Below are positions 20,732 to 31,289 of a DNA stretch of 64,000 bases, piece after piece; the stretch's first letter is position 1; every line of letters starts with the position of its first letter. The notes beneath the pieces are model-generated. The model ran no database searches. It worked only from the letters and a program-made list of their open reading frames with translations, and was not told the origin of the DNA. This DNA is from Ceriagrion tenellum. Lineage: Eukaryota; Arthropoda; Insecta; Odonata; Coenagrionidae. Location: the NCBI GenBank assembly GCA_963169105.1, contig OY720636.1:67196123-67260122 (forward strand). The letters run 5' to 3'. The position numbers and the translations under genes were made by a program.

Positions 20732-20810
20732 TATTTAGTGTGTCAAGGCGATGAAAATGGGGAGGCGTGAAAAGTCGAACCTAAAGGGTTATTGAGTTAA
20801 ACATTCACGC
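20732..20810 (+). repeat. Direct repeat R1, partial copy 3
   Basis: It matches only the R1 interior, from 'tatttagtgtgtcaaggcg' to 'attcacgc'. Confidence 0.8.
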
Positions 20811-21180
20811 GGCGGAGATTGAGATGTAAATTTTTTCGTCGTCGTCGGACTAGATTCCTCCCTTACCTATCTTTAAGGATGACTGAAAATTGCCATAATT
20901 TAATGGTAAGAAAAATGAAAAGACGTTCAACGAAAAACGATTCGTTTTTTTGGCATGAAGAAACCACTGCAAAGTAAATGAGGGTACGAGTAAGTAGATA
21001 TAAGGGGCCTTAAGTTTCAATGTGAGCAGATTTTTCCCTTTTTATGAATGCGAAAAATTTTATTTTGGAAGGTTGGTCTTAAAATAATTACTTTAACACT
21101 AGAAGTACCGGGTATTTAAGTACCGACCCCATAGACCCTCATTTTTACCCCTTATAATTAAATTAAAATTAAATAAATTT

Positions 21181-21306
21181 GGCAATTTTCCACATTATAA
21201 ACTATAATGCGACCGGTTTCGATGTAATATATCATCATCAGGGTATAATAGTACAGCAAATGAGGTCGCAATAATTTTATTATATTGTAGAAAATTGCCT
21301 ATTTTC
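21181..21306. mobile_element. Short fold-back with hammerhead-like core
   Basis: The arms 'ggcaattttccacattataa' (left) and the complement of 'ttttattatattgtagaaaattgcc' (right) flank a minus-strand motif at 21210-21243 reading CTGATGA, T, GAT...ATC, GAAAC, CGGTC. That order resembles a hammerhead core, with an extra U before stem II. Similar motifs lie at 25001, 28336 and 47116. The relation to Penelope-like elements is an inference developed in the findings. Confidence 0.5.
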
Positions 21307-21557
21307 TTTAACTTAATTATGATATTCCACCAGATCACGCCTGGAATAATGATTTTTACCCTTGTAAGTAATTTGCTTTCTAAAGGAAATTTGACGTTTT
21401 CAACTGAAGTAATACAGTAATTGGTACAAAAATATACTTTATACATTACTGTGCATTATTATGCAACGGAATAAAGGTTTATATCAACGTTCTTTAAGTT
21501 GCTATTACAACATGTAAGTGCTTGGACCACGGACTTCCGTCCCGTATCCAAGTCCTC
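21304..21557 (+). repeat. Repeat R2, copy 2
   Basis: A ~250-bp unit extending to 'cccgtatccaagtcctc', repeated directly in the next unit with about 95% identity by eye. Confidence 0.85.
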
Positions 21558-21797
21558 ATGATATTCCACCAGATCACGCCTGAAATAATACTTTTTACCC
21601 TTGTAAATAATTTGCTTTCTAAAGGAAATTTGACGTTTTCAACTGAAGTAATACAGTAATCGGTTCAAAAATATACTTTATACATTACTTTTCATTATTA
21701 TGCAACGGAATAAAGGTTTATATCAACGTTCTAAAAGTTGCTATTACAACATTTAAGTGCTTGGACCACGGACTTCCGTCCCGTATCCAAGTCCCCG
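21558..21797 (+). repeat. Repeat R2, copy 3
   Basis: Tandem copy of the preceding unit, sharing the end 'acggacttccgtcccgtatccaagtcc', which itself contains the inverted motif 'ggacttccgtcc'. Confidence 0.85.
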
Positions 21798-21799
21798 TT

Positions 21800-22060
21800 T
21801 GAAGTTTGTGTCCGTCGGGTCTTAATGCAACGAATCACCCGTGGGTGTTGACATTCTGCTGCCAAACTGTCAATAACATTTCGAAGAAAGACAACTAAAC
21901 TCCATTCTATAATCACTGACGGTGAGCGAGGCGATTGCTGACTGTTTGCCAACGTTTCAGCAAGCGTCCCTCGCTCAACGTCAGGGCTAGCTGAAACGTT
22001 GTCAAACGTGGATACGTTGAAACGGTGTGTGACCCGAGAAGAATTCATTCCCTCATCTTC
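21800..22060 (-). other. Possible element end with GAAACGTT motifs
   Basis: On the minus strand this segment contains 'acaacgtttcag' and 'gctgaaacgttgg' around 'ccctgacgttgagcgaggg', reminiscent of the CTGA...GAAACG cores elsewhere in the window. A 105-codon frame on the minus strand crosses it but shows no domain. I cannot decide whether this is a Penelope-like end. Confidence 0.3.
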
Positions 22061-22893
22061 TTTTCTTTCTTATCTATGAAAATGAAAGTTCGATTGTGCG
22101 GTCACTTATATCTACCAAACCACTGCACGGAAGGACGTAAAACCTTTTAACATGATAAATTATATTACTCGGAAGGTTTATGGCTACTTTTTGTTTACCT
22201 AATGGTCTCCGTTCGACTCCAGACGAGTAAAAGCGTTTCCATCAGAAATACATGTAAAGTTCGTTTTTCTGGCATGAAGACCTTTTTTATTTTGCATATT
22301 TAAATTAGTAATAATGGTCATATAAAGTTGCAACAAATACCATTGGAAAGTAAAATTAATAAACATTCTTATTCTTGCAATTAATTTGTGTTGTCCAGCT
22401 GATTTGGTTTAAATTCTGTAAAAAAAGTCATAAAATTGCTGAAAATTCAGCGTTTTTGGCACGTCCCGTCGACGACCGATAGAATTGTTGAAGCCGAACC
22501 TCATATGGATATATGATAAATATAGACTCAGAAAATATTAATTGAAATAGAAGAATCCGTATAATCCATGAGAAATACATAGTGATTATATCGATATATT
22601 TCGATTGCTATCGATAGTATAATATAAGTTCAATGTTTTTCACACCCGTTGAATTTTATCGGGTAGCTTCCGCTAGTATTAAATATATTTTCTTTTTGTT
22701 TCATGGCATTTTTCACTGATTGCCATTTTTTTATTCCGTGCCGTATGGTCCGTCAGAATGGAGATCACGGAGACCTCCGGGCGTATTATATGCGTGATCG
22801 TGGCGAGAAAAAGGTCAAATGATTCCTCGGCCAATGGTACTCTGCGCCTTACGTTTTTAAGTGTGCCGCGAACTAGCTAGGTTATAACATTTA

Positions 22894-23020
22894 ACGGTGT
22901 CACCGGCAAATTCTCACGACTGCGAAAATAACAATGTGGAGAAATTTTCCCCTTCAACGGGACATGAACCTAAATCCCTCGGAATACTGCCTAGTGCCTC
23001 AGCCCATCAAAGTACCGTGA
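22894..23020 (-). mobile_element. Degenerate tRNA-derived SINE, same family as 56.1 kb
   Basis: Shares with 56010-56140 the tail motif 'ggtgtcaccggc' and a B-box remnant 'gggacatgaacctaaatccctcgg' in the same relative positions. It is strongly decayed. Confidence 0.5.
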
Positions 23021-23047
23021 CGTGCTTTCTTCCGTGGATAATTTCTA

Positions 23048-23606
23048 CGGTGGTTTTTGCGAAATATCATTTCATCTAGAAATCCATGAATTTGGTTTCA
23101 TTTTAAAGAAAAAATTCTCAGCCTTCCCAAGAAAACATAATATCAGTCTCTTGAAGACATAATTTCCGAGGATTTTAAGTAAACTACCAGCCATTTTACA
23201 TGGGAAATGAATGGTACGTGCACGCACTCATGAGAGACGTTATTTATAAAATCTGGGATTTATAACCCCAAGATTTCGTCAAAAAATAAATACAGTGTAG
23301 TTTATATGTTATCTCAATTTTTTTAAAAATTAATTAAATTTTCACTGCAGTAAGTTTTCAGGATCATAAAAATGCCTTCCGTTATGAATGAGTTTTAAAC
23401 GTGCCGCACGAAAAGGTAAGTGAAATTAAAGGCTTATATAGAAATTTTTACTTAATTACTTCGGATTTCAGTGATATATAAGTATATTATTGCTCCATTA
23501 ATAATGCAATGTTTAATTCATGCTTCCTACATCTCCTAAAATTCAAACGTATAATTCGAATATGGTCTCCATTATGACTGGGGAGCTATCTCGCTCAAAC
23601 TACCTT
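23048..23606 (-). mobile_element. Family X TIR transposon, copy D
   Basis: Full-length minus-strand copy. The outer right end reads 'ctcgctcaaactacctt' (complement of the family terminus) and the left end 'ggtttttgcgaaatatcattt'. The internal order of landmarks matches copy A throughout, including the 'taacggaaggca' block and a 'tttttgacgaaat' block. It lies just beyond a decayed SINE. Confidence 0.75.
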
Positions 23607-23895
23607 AATATGGTGGAGAGGAGACAAAATTGAATGCAGGAGTAAAGTTGCCATACGTCATGAAATAGGGTGATTGTATGAGAGTGGTGGTATTATGCTG
23701 GCGCATGAAAAAGCGTTCCTATTGAATTAATGAAATCGGAAAATTTCCTGCATCTTTTAAGCACGTTCGTCTGAAGTTTGAAATACATATCCACTCATTG
23801 CCTGTTTCAAAATGCTAGAATCATCACTCACACGTTATACCACTGGGAAACTGCAATCCTTATGATGCATTGTAATTCAAAGGAAAGTAATATTT

Positions 23896-24633
23896 GATAG
23901 CAAAAATGAAAAGATTCTCCAATGGCCGTAAAAATGGCCGCCGTCCACTTACAACCTCGTATTGCCAGTGCTTTTCCCTTCAGCTCGCTGAAGAGGGCCA
24001 CCTTGTGGCCAAAATACGCGTATCCGTCGCTCTCCCTCGTTTGTCTTTGTGTTTATATTTTGACCACGCTCTTTTTGAGCGATTTATCCCAGAAGTTGGG
24101 CCCGTCTGTGTGTGTGAGTGAGTGATTTGAGTGCTTGTGAGTGTGATTGTGGTAATGACCAGGCATCCTTAGTAGGGTCCCATTAGCCCTATGAAGGATC
24201 TCAGGTTATAACCTGGGCATCCTTATCAGGGTCCCATTAGCCCTATGAAGGATCTCAGGTTATAACCCAGGCATCCTTATCAGGGTCCCATTAGCCCTAC
24301 GAAGGATCTCAGGTTATAACCCAGGCATCCTTATCAGGGTCCTATTAGCCCTATGAAGGATCTCAGGTTATAACCCAGGCATCCTTATCAGGGTCCCATT
24401 AGCCCTCGAAAAGGATCCCAACTGGGTTGAGTGTGTGTGTCTGTGGTGGTCACTGGCGAGGAAGTAACATTCCCGTACCATGACAGGAGGGTATTCTGGT
24501 AGAGAGGCTGTGGTTGGTCCCTGCTGTGGAATCCCCTTTTCCCGCAAACCAACACAGTAAGTGTTGTGTGGTTGCATGTTTGACGAGTGGTGCCATTTTT
24601 ACGGCCATTGGAGATCTTTTAATTTTTGCTATC
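23896..24633. mobile_element. TIR element carrying a 54-bp minisatellite
   Basis: The left end 'gatagcaaaaatgaaaaga' continues as 'ttctccaatggccgtaaaaatggc'. It is matched in reverse complement at 24592-24633 over about 42 bp with few differences. Between the arms lies a tandem array (24162-24420). Immediate flanks show at most a TT match, so target duplication and superfamily are unclear. No coding sequence is recognised; short frames inside are repeat-driven. Confidence 0.7.
24162..24420 (+). repeat. 54-bp minisatellite, ~4.8 units
   Basis: Units begin 'ggcatccttatcagggtccc' and start at 24162, 24216, 24270, 24324 and 24378, an exact 54-bp period. The last unit is interrupted after 'attagccct'. 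Each unit holds the local inverted pair 'ggttataacc'. Confidence 0.95.
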
Positions 24634-24885
24634 TTGAGAGGCCGTAGAGCTCAATTTCCTTTGATTTAATTAATATTTGATACTTGATTAAGATGATTTT
24701 GATAAGAAATTGATGATTGATAATAATTGATTAATATTGTACAGAGGAAAATATTTTATGGTAAAAAGAGGTATCATATTCTGGCAAAATTTTTGGATTA
24801 TGATCTGAAGATACAATTTTGTCATATTCATAGGAAAATAGTACATATTTTCATCATATAATATTTCTCTCGAATTGGATAAATG

Positions 24886-25077
24886 ATTCTCGGTTATTCC
24901 ACCGGGTAAGACGGTCTATGCCTCCCGAAGTTTTAGAGAATTAGTTCATCTCCATCTTCAGGGGTTCATTCAGAATGAATTGCTTCCATCTTCTCAGGCC
25001 CTGAAGATGGAGAGCAAGTCGTTCTCCGAAACGTCGGGCGACATTGACCTCCTTACCCGGTGGAATACCCGAAAAAC
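24886..25077. mobile_element. Fold-back element with hammerhead-like core
   Basis: The arms 'tattccaccgggtaag' and 'cttacccggtggaata' enclose a second inverted pair, 'catctccatcttcaggg'/'ccctgaagatggagag'. The plus-strand right half reads CTGAAGA (25001), T, GGAGA, a 9-nt loop, TCTCC, GAAAC (25028). The left half carries a decayed mirror copy with 'tctctaaaac'. Small fold-backs built from inverted terminal units are known for Penelope-like retroelements; the assignment is inferred. Confidence 0.6.
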
Positions 25078-25289
25078 ACATATCCATAAGATTGGCCGGG
25101 AAAACCTACAACTTTTTCTCTCAAATTGATTGTGAAGAATAAATAGATAGCAAAGCCTCTTTTATTTTTCAATTTTCAAATTAGCAGTACCTATAAAAAA
25201 GGTTTACGTCATTACTTTGAAATAGCGACGTACTGGTATTCTCAATCTTTACCTCCTCAACCTTACGACAACCGAGTTATTAAGTATAT

Positions 25290-25770
25290 GCATATTCTTG
25301 CGCTCGTTTTCGAGTACCGCGGGCACGCCACTGTACGCTCGGAGCTTTAGCGTTGATATGCGTCGTGAGAACGCCCCCCATTATTGCCCGGGGGTCGCGA
25401 TAATGGCGCGCCAGGTCCTGAATCACACGCATGCGCGCCCGGCCCGCCCGACGACCCCACCATGTGGTCTTTAGGTCAAGGCGAAAAGTGAATTCTCAGG
25501 TGCCGACTCACCGTCCACCAGCGGCGGAATGAAGAAAACCGGGAGAGAGAGAGAGAGGTCTTTTTCGGGCTCTCCCGTCTCCTCTGCGCCTTCTCCGCGT
25601 CCCGCTCGAGGGAAGGAAAGGGGGAACCGTTATATTTCCCTCGAAAAGGCTGCTGGGAAACGCTCGCACACCAAAATCCCCCTATTAATTCCCCCATTCT
25701 CTTCCTTCCAACACCGTGTGACTCCCATACTCCTCTCCAAATGGTTTTGAGGAGAGTGTTTTTGAGCATT
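25290..25770. promoter_or_regulatory. CpG island, possible promoter
   Basis: The densest CpG stretch in the window ('cccgggggtcgcgataatgg', 'catgcgcgcccggcccgcc'), followed by a (GA)n tract near 25540-25556. Open frames on both strands across it are low in complexity and carry no domain. It is the best candidate in the window for a promoter. Confidence 0.4.
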
Positions 25771-25794
25771 CTTTCGCCACCCCAGCTAAAAATT

Positions 25795-26215
25795 TCCTTA
25801 GAAGCTATTCTGTAGAACGTAAGAATTCTTTTTCATCAGAACTAGCTCCTTTTCTAAGGATCTGTACGGAACATGAGAGCCTGACTCTGCAGAACATATG
25901 TTCTGTAGAGTAATTTTATGTAGAGCAAAATAACTCCTAAAAAGCTGTTCTGTAGAACTTCAGCAACTCTACGGAAATATGTGAGGTTTCCTTGAGCTTG
26001 TAAGGAGTTGTACAGAGCGTCAAAGGGCTTGTGTAGAACGTCCTAAGGAATTCCGCAGTACGTCCTATGGTATTCTGCAGAACATCCTAAGGTATTCTGC
26101 AGAACGTCGAAGGGAATTCTGTTAAATGGCGTTTCAATACTTTAAGGAATGTCTACAGAACTTTTAAGAAAGTATGTAGAAGTATTTATAAGGAAACTAT
26201 ACAGAATTTTTTAGC
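25795..26215 (+). repeat. Degenerate minisatellite with TTCTGCAGAA motif
   Basis: The clearest part, 26042-26129, consists of four 22-bp units of the form CCTAAGGTATTCTGCAGAACGT. Flanking sequence on both sides has more diverged copies of 'ttctgtagaac'. The unit contains the palindrome TTCTGCAGAA. Confidence 0.8.
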
Positions 26216-26259
26216 AGGGACCAGAGTCGTTTCATAATCGTCAAAAAAAAACAAATGTC

Positions 26260-26520
26260 GAGAGTTTTTTTTCACGTTGCCACGACTGCGGGGGAGGAGA
26301 AGGAGGGGGAGGAGGAAAAGGTGGAGGTAGAACAGACGCGTTGGGCAATTTTGAGTGAAAGAAAATCGCCCCCTTCCATCACCTCGAGACGGCCGTCGCT
26401 CGCTGTAAAAATTATCGTCCGTCGATCGGGATTGAGTTTCCAGCTTCCACCCGATCGATTTTCGCCGGTGCCTGCTCGCTGTCCTCGTATTTTATATTCG
26501 ACACACTTGTTTGGCAATGG
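26260..26520. promoter_or_regulatory. Second CpG-rich stretch near 26.4 kb
   Basis: Purine-rich then CpG-rich ('gagacggccgtcgctcgctg', 'cgtccgtcgatcggg'). It could extend the candidate promoter region at 25.3 kb, separated from it by the 22-bp repeats. No exon is recognisable. Confidence 0.25.
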
Positions 26521-26699
26521 GGGCCAATTAATGTGATGATTTACTACTTCCCGGAGACTTCATCGTGTCGTTTTCCTTTTATCCTCAACTGTTTACCTCC
26601 ACTAGGGTGAACATGTTTAAAGATGTACTCTTCTGTCCCTTAAACTGCATATGCAAATTTAAGAACCTATAAATATTACGGTCGAACTTGTAAATACAA

Positions 26700-27490
26700 T
26701 AAACCTCCGAAACCTGGCGCTGGAGGAGGATGGTGAAGATAAATTGGACTGACAAAATAAGAAATGATGAAGTTTTCACAATAGTAGAAGATAGGCTTGT
26801 GCGTTTAGCCGATTCATCGAATTCATCGACGATGATTTTAGTCATCACGTTACGATGAACCGCGTCGATGACAATTAATATCATCGATCATCGACAACGA
26901 TGAATTTATCATCGTCGATGAGTCCATGAATTCACCGACGGCGATGAGTCGATGAATTCACCGATGTAGATAAAGCAATGAATCCATCCCCATTAGATGA
27001 TAATTATTTGTGTTGTGTCGCCCGCCCGTGCCTATCCCTACCTTTCCGTCGGCGATGATTGAATTCATCGATTTATCGAGGTCGGTGAGTTCATCGACTC
27101 ATATACGGCGATGAATTCATCGACTCATCGTCGTCGATGACAATTATCGAAACCGAATCATCTCGATGATTTTTTTTTCATCGATCCTAGATGGGCAAAT
27201 TCGTTCATCGCACAAGCCTAGTAGAAGAAGAAAGGGCCACATGGCACACCATAGAGAAAAGAAGAACCAGATGGATTGGACACAACCAGAGACACAATGG
27301 GTTTGTGAAGAACATAATTGAAGGTAAAATAGAAGGAAAAGTACCCAGAGGATGACTCAGGAATAAGTTTGCGGCCAAAATAAAGAGGAAAGTGCATAGG
27401 AAGAGATACTAGGAGATAAGGGAACTAGCATTAGATGGGGAAGGGTGGAGGGCTACAGTCAACCAATCTTAGGATTGAAAGACCAATGAA
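26700..27490 (+). pseudogene. LINE-R2 retrotransposon tail interrupted by a hAT MITE
   Basis: The left part (26700-26791) and the right part (27221-27490) together resemble the post-polymerase tail found at 53.9-54.6 kb: a basic stretch equivalent to RRMVKINWTDKIRN, then a GH..RHNGFVKNIIEGKIEGK-like segment and the closing 'ggctacagtcaaccaatctt'. Stops and frameshifts abound. The tail ends with 'aatgaatgaatgaaa', probably its simple-repeat terminus. Confidence 0.7.
26792..27220. mobile_element. hAT-type MITE, intact, 429 bp
   Basis: The termini 'taggcttgtgcg' and 'cgcacaagccta' are exact 12-bp inverted repeats, flanked by the perfect 8-bp duplication GTAGAAGA (26784-26791 and 27221-27228). 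An 8-bp duplication with a TAG start identifies the hAT superfamily. The body consists largely of variants of 'gatgaattcatcgacg', giving many internal palindromes. It codes for nothing; the minus-strand frame over part of it is incidental. Confidence 0.92.
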
Positions 27491-28660
27491 TGAATGAAAT
27501 ATTACAGGATAATTCACCCACTAAAAATAATGAAAACAAACAAGTGCTCTAAATTAAATCCAATTCCGCTTCTTATTCCAACATTCGAATATGTGTATTT
27601 AATTTATTTGACTTAAAAACAACTCTGAAACAAAATTAAAACTAGATGGCGTATCGTTTGCCGGAGGTCTTCTTAAATATGCTCTCCGTGAATTAAAAAT
27701 CTTACAACATTCGAGATTGATGACACCGAAAATTCAAAATTATAAAAACATAATATGAACCCAACTCACAGCTTTTCTTGTAATTCAACGCAAATTCAAA
27801 GTTTCCGATGGCCAATTTGTGGTACTAGAATTGTTTTTTTTTTGGATTATATGTAGAGGACCTACAATTTTTATAGCTCATTCATGGTTTCTCAATGAAT
27901 CACCGAGATATATGTCGTGAAATTTATCTAAATTACATAGTTCTTACGATCAATTTGGGACAGTACCCATCCAAAGTTCTCTTTTGGCCAAAATGAGCAT
28001 ATTGCGTGCGAAGACAAAGTGAAATAATGGACTGAAAAAAAATCTCCCGGTCTTTGTTAATCTCCTTAATTTAGCAGTGATTGTTTCAACCCGGGCGATA
28101 GCATATAATGGGTAAATAACGAATTCAATCCTTTCGGGCGTAACCTTGTGGAGTCTATTATTGAATCAATAATGTCAATACCAACTTTATTTCATTCCTT
28201 TAGAGATTTTAATTAGTACAAATAGTTTCAACGCTATTGCGTCATATACAGATACAAGCATAAAAATAACCAATACCACTTTATACCACTCTATACCTCA
28301 AAATATACCACTGACCATGATTTAAATGCTTGCACCTGAAGATGATGTAGTAGCGGTGAAACTGGTTGTAAAAATACAGAGCTCTGTGGATTGAAACATC
28401 GTTGGAATTATCATTATCAATTCAGTGAATGACTTTTTAAATATTTATAATTGTAATGCAGCCGATTGGTAACGTCTCATTGGAACGTTTCTGCACCCGT
28501 ACTCCACTCTGTATCCTGGTAGTAGATATCACGATCAAAGTATATGCATTCAACTCATTGATTACCTGAAATGGAAATCAGTCGTCGTTCTGAAAATAAT
28601 ATCCATTCCATCACTCTTTGCGCAATATGTCTAAAATAATAAAGCTGCGGTAATTAATTT
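27490..28660. other. Mostly unassigned; one hammerhead-like motif
   Basis: No gene recognised. At 28336-28365 the plus strand reads CTGAAGA, then 'tgatgtagtagcggt', then GAAACTGGTTG, another instance of the CTGANGA...GAAAC core, without clear inverted flanks. Confidence 0.35.
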
Positions 28661-28689
28661 TTTAAATCATGATTTCCCTGCGTAGCGCC

Positions 28690-29070
28690 AGAGGGAGATG
28701 TTTCCGCCGTCGCGATGACATTTATAAAATTCCCCGCAGTCCCACGGTGCGCGCCCGGTGAGGTGCCTTTCTCGCAGGTATAGCCCGTATCCATCACGTG
28801 CATCTGCTGATGGCGAAACGAACGAACGCCCTTCCATCCGTGGAGAGGGAGGGAGACTACTATTTTATTCCGCATCTGTGGGAGATTGGCCTTTCGCAAA
28901 GGTTTTTCGTGGTGGTGAGCCTCGCATTCAAAAGGGCGTTAACATTAGCGAGAATCGAAAAAACCATCCACCGTGAACCGTCATTCTTTTTTTTCTCTCA
29001 TTTGACGCAGTTCCGTTCGTGGCAGCACACGTGCCACGGTTGTGGCTCGAGGGGCTTACGAACAAAAAAA
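28690..29070. promoter_or_regulatory. CpG-rich stretch, possible promoter or exon
   Basis: Enriched for CG between 28690 and 28830 ('gtgcgcgcccggtgaggtgc') with weaker enrichment to 29070. Frames of 72-113 codons cross it without recognisable domains. Confidence 0.25.
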
Positions 29071-29089
29071 ATGAAACGCAGTGACGGCT

Positions 29090-30110
29090 TCCATTTTGGG
29101 CAATATGTGCCGTTTCGTAACATTTTTCCGAAAAATTGAGGCATCCGTTGACTCAATTCCTCCACCAAGCGAGAAATTTCTCCTCTTCTTCCTCATTCTT
29201 TGCTCATTTAGGTGGATTAGTGAAATGTTTTTTATTCTTTACTTTTTTTATGGAGAGTCCACGAGAGAATGCAATTTCCTACAAAGCCAAGGCGCTGGAG
29301 CTATAGTCTAAACATAGGAGAAAAATTCTGGAACTAATTCATCGGAACGATGAAGAGCAATGATTTAGAATGTAAAAAGTTATAGAGAGTACGTTTTGAC
29401 TGTTACCTTCGTAGCTTTTTGTCAACGTGTTTCAGTAGAAGGAGATATTGCCCAAAGCTTTATAACCTTAGCAAAACTGTAATGATAACCGGAAGACGTC
29501 ACCATTGTAGATGAATTGACTTTGGAACATTAAATTTCTATACCAAAAAAACCTGAGGTTATTTTCATAATGAATCATTTCCTCCAAGCTGACGGCAGAA
29601 TCTCTAGAATATCCCAGGAAATGTCTTATTCTCATGGTTAATAAGTCACTTGGTAAAATGGGACAGTCTGTTGGCACGATTTCTCTCTTTAAGCTAGTTT
29701 GAGACTGTAATAAAATTTCGAATCCATTTTTGAAGGAAAACGCGTAGGTGTAAGTAGTATCGGTTCATAACATCATCTGACGTCTTCTGATTTCTAGCCT
29801 CCAAGTCTCTTTGTCCTTCCATAACTCTTCTTTCAATCCTCTCGCTCTAGTTTCTTTGTCCACTCCCTCTTTGCACGTTTTACTCATTTCAAATTTTAAT
29901 ACAGTAATTCATTTTATTCAATTTTAAGTGGCACATTTTACTTATTTCAAATTTTAACTATTCCCTTTTATTTAAGTCTTTCCTCTCCTTTTTTGTTTTA
30001 GTTTCGTGCAGAATTGCACAATTTTACGCATAATAGTCAAATTTTAGCTTCTTAATTTATTTCTTAATTATTTATTTTATGAGAAATGTATCCTATCGTC
30101 ATTCTAATCC
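29090..30110. other. No recognised feature
   Basis: AT-rich, including a pyrimidine-rich segment with repeated 'catttcaaattttaa' blocks near 29885 and 29940. No gene. Confidence 0.35.
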
Positions 30111-30119
30111 AAAGTGTTT

Positions 30120-30350
30120 TTTCCATATACTGGTACGGAGGTCGCCTGCCGGAGAGTTTGACTGCGGATACGAATGAATACTGAACAAGTGGCTGACCTC
30201 CTGGCTTGGCAAAATACCGTCAGATTATCAACACTAAATGAAATAATAAAAATGTACATGATGACTACTCATACCTATGTACAAGAGCCCTGGCCCAGGG
30301 GAAGAGGGGGCCGGATTGTGGCCTCATCTGGGCCAGGTTAAATAAACCAT
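30120..30350 (+). mobile_element. Possible LINE 3' end
   Basis: 'ctggtacggaggtcgcctgc' is followed by a GC-rich segment with 'agccctggcccaggggaaga' and an end 'ggttaaataaaccataa'. The layout resembles a non-LTR 3' region in plus orientation, abutting an unrelated minus-strand fragment. Family unknown. Confidence 0.35.
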
Positions 30351-30359
30351 AAGTCAAGT

Positions 30360-31060
30360 CTTTCCAGCTCTTCCTAGGTCTTCCTCTTCATCTTTTCCCT
30401 TGGATTGTTAGCTCCAAGATTTTTCTTGGCAGCCTATCTTCGTTCATTCTCTTTACATGCCCGTACCAGATTAGTTGCTTGGTCACGATGTCCTCCATTA
30501 TATAGTACTCGACTTTCATTATCTGTTGTATTCTTTCATTTGTAACTCTTTCTATCCTCGATCTTCCCGTATCCCGACTCCTAAACTCCATTCAGTAGAT
30601 TTTAATTTTTGTTTAGTACGTTCCTTAATAGGTGAGACTTCACATCCATATGTTATTATACTTTTGAAAATGGCATTGTATACTCTTGTTTTATTTGCTT
30701 TCGATATTTTTCAGTCCCACAGGATGCTGTTTAATAGCCTAATAACCCCTCTTCCCTGGTTATTTCGGTCTGATATAGCTTCATCTAAGGTCCCGTCATC
30801 AGTAATTTTTACTCCAAGATATTTATGGTGATCAGCGTAAGCTATTTTATCCCCATCTTCTAAAATCAGTTCCTGCCTCACTCCGCCGATGTTCACATAT
30901 TGTGTTTTAGACATATTCACCTCCAACCCCCTTTTTTCATATTCCTCTATTAGTGTTCTAGTCATATATTGCAGATCTTCGTCGTCTTGCGCCAACACTA
31001 TCTGATCGCCTGCAAAGCAGAGCGCATAGAGGGTGTTTTTGTTAAGGGGTATTCTCATAT
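30360..31060 (-). pseudogene. Non-LTR reverse transcriptase fragment with tail (LINE-J)
   Basis: From 31058 the minus strand encodes 115 codons containing the catalytic box as CFAGDQIVLAQ (31005-31016), where the usual second-position D of FADD is G. Next come LEVNMSKTQYV and the HHKYLGVKI motif, the standard order of polymerase motifs after the active site. A stop at 30711 and a frameshift near 30600 precede an open tail (30388-30591) with RIERVTNERIQQIM and LIWYGHVKRMNEDRLPRKIL, a typical LINE C-terminal segment. The endonuclease and N-terminal polymerase are absent. It is dead, with a changed active site as well as frame breaks. Confidence 0.8.
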
Positions 31061-31289
31061 TCTTGCATTACGTGTCCTGTTGTTTAGCGCTTGTTCTAAG
31101 TACATATATTTTAAAGAGCGTTGGTGATATACAGCATCCTTGCTTAAGACCTTTACTGGCATTGAAGCCTTTAGATAACCTGTTTTTTCACTTTGACTTG
31201 AGCTTTACTGTTCATATACAGCCTTTCCATTGCACATATCAAGTTTGTATTAATGTTGGCCCTATGAAGGGTCTCCCATAGTTAATCGT

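Noticed and set aside
24160..24420. CRISPR-like array
   Set aside because: The 54-bp units are contiguous with no unique spacers, so this is a minisatellite; the genome is also eukaryotic.
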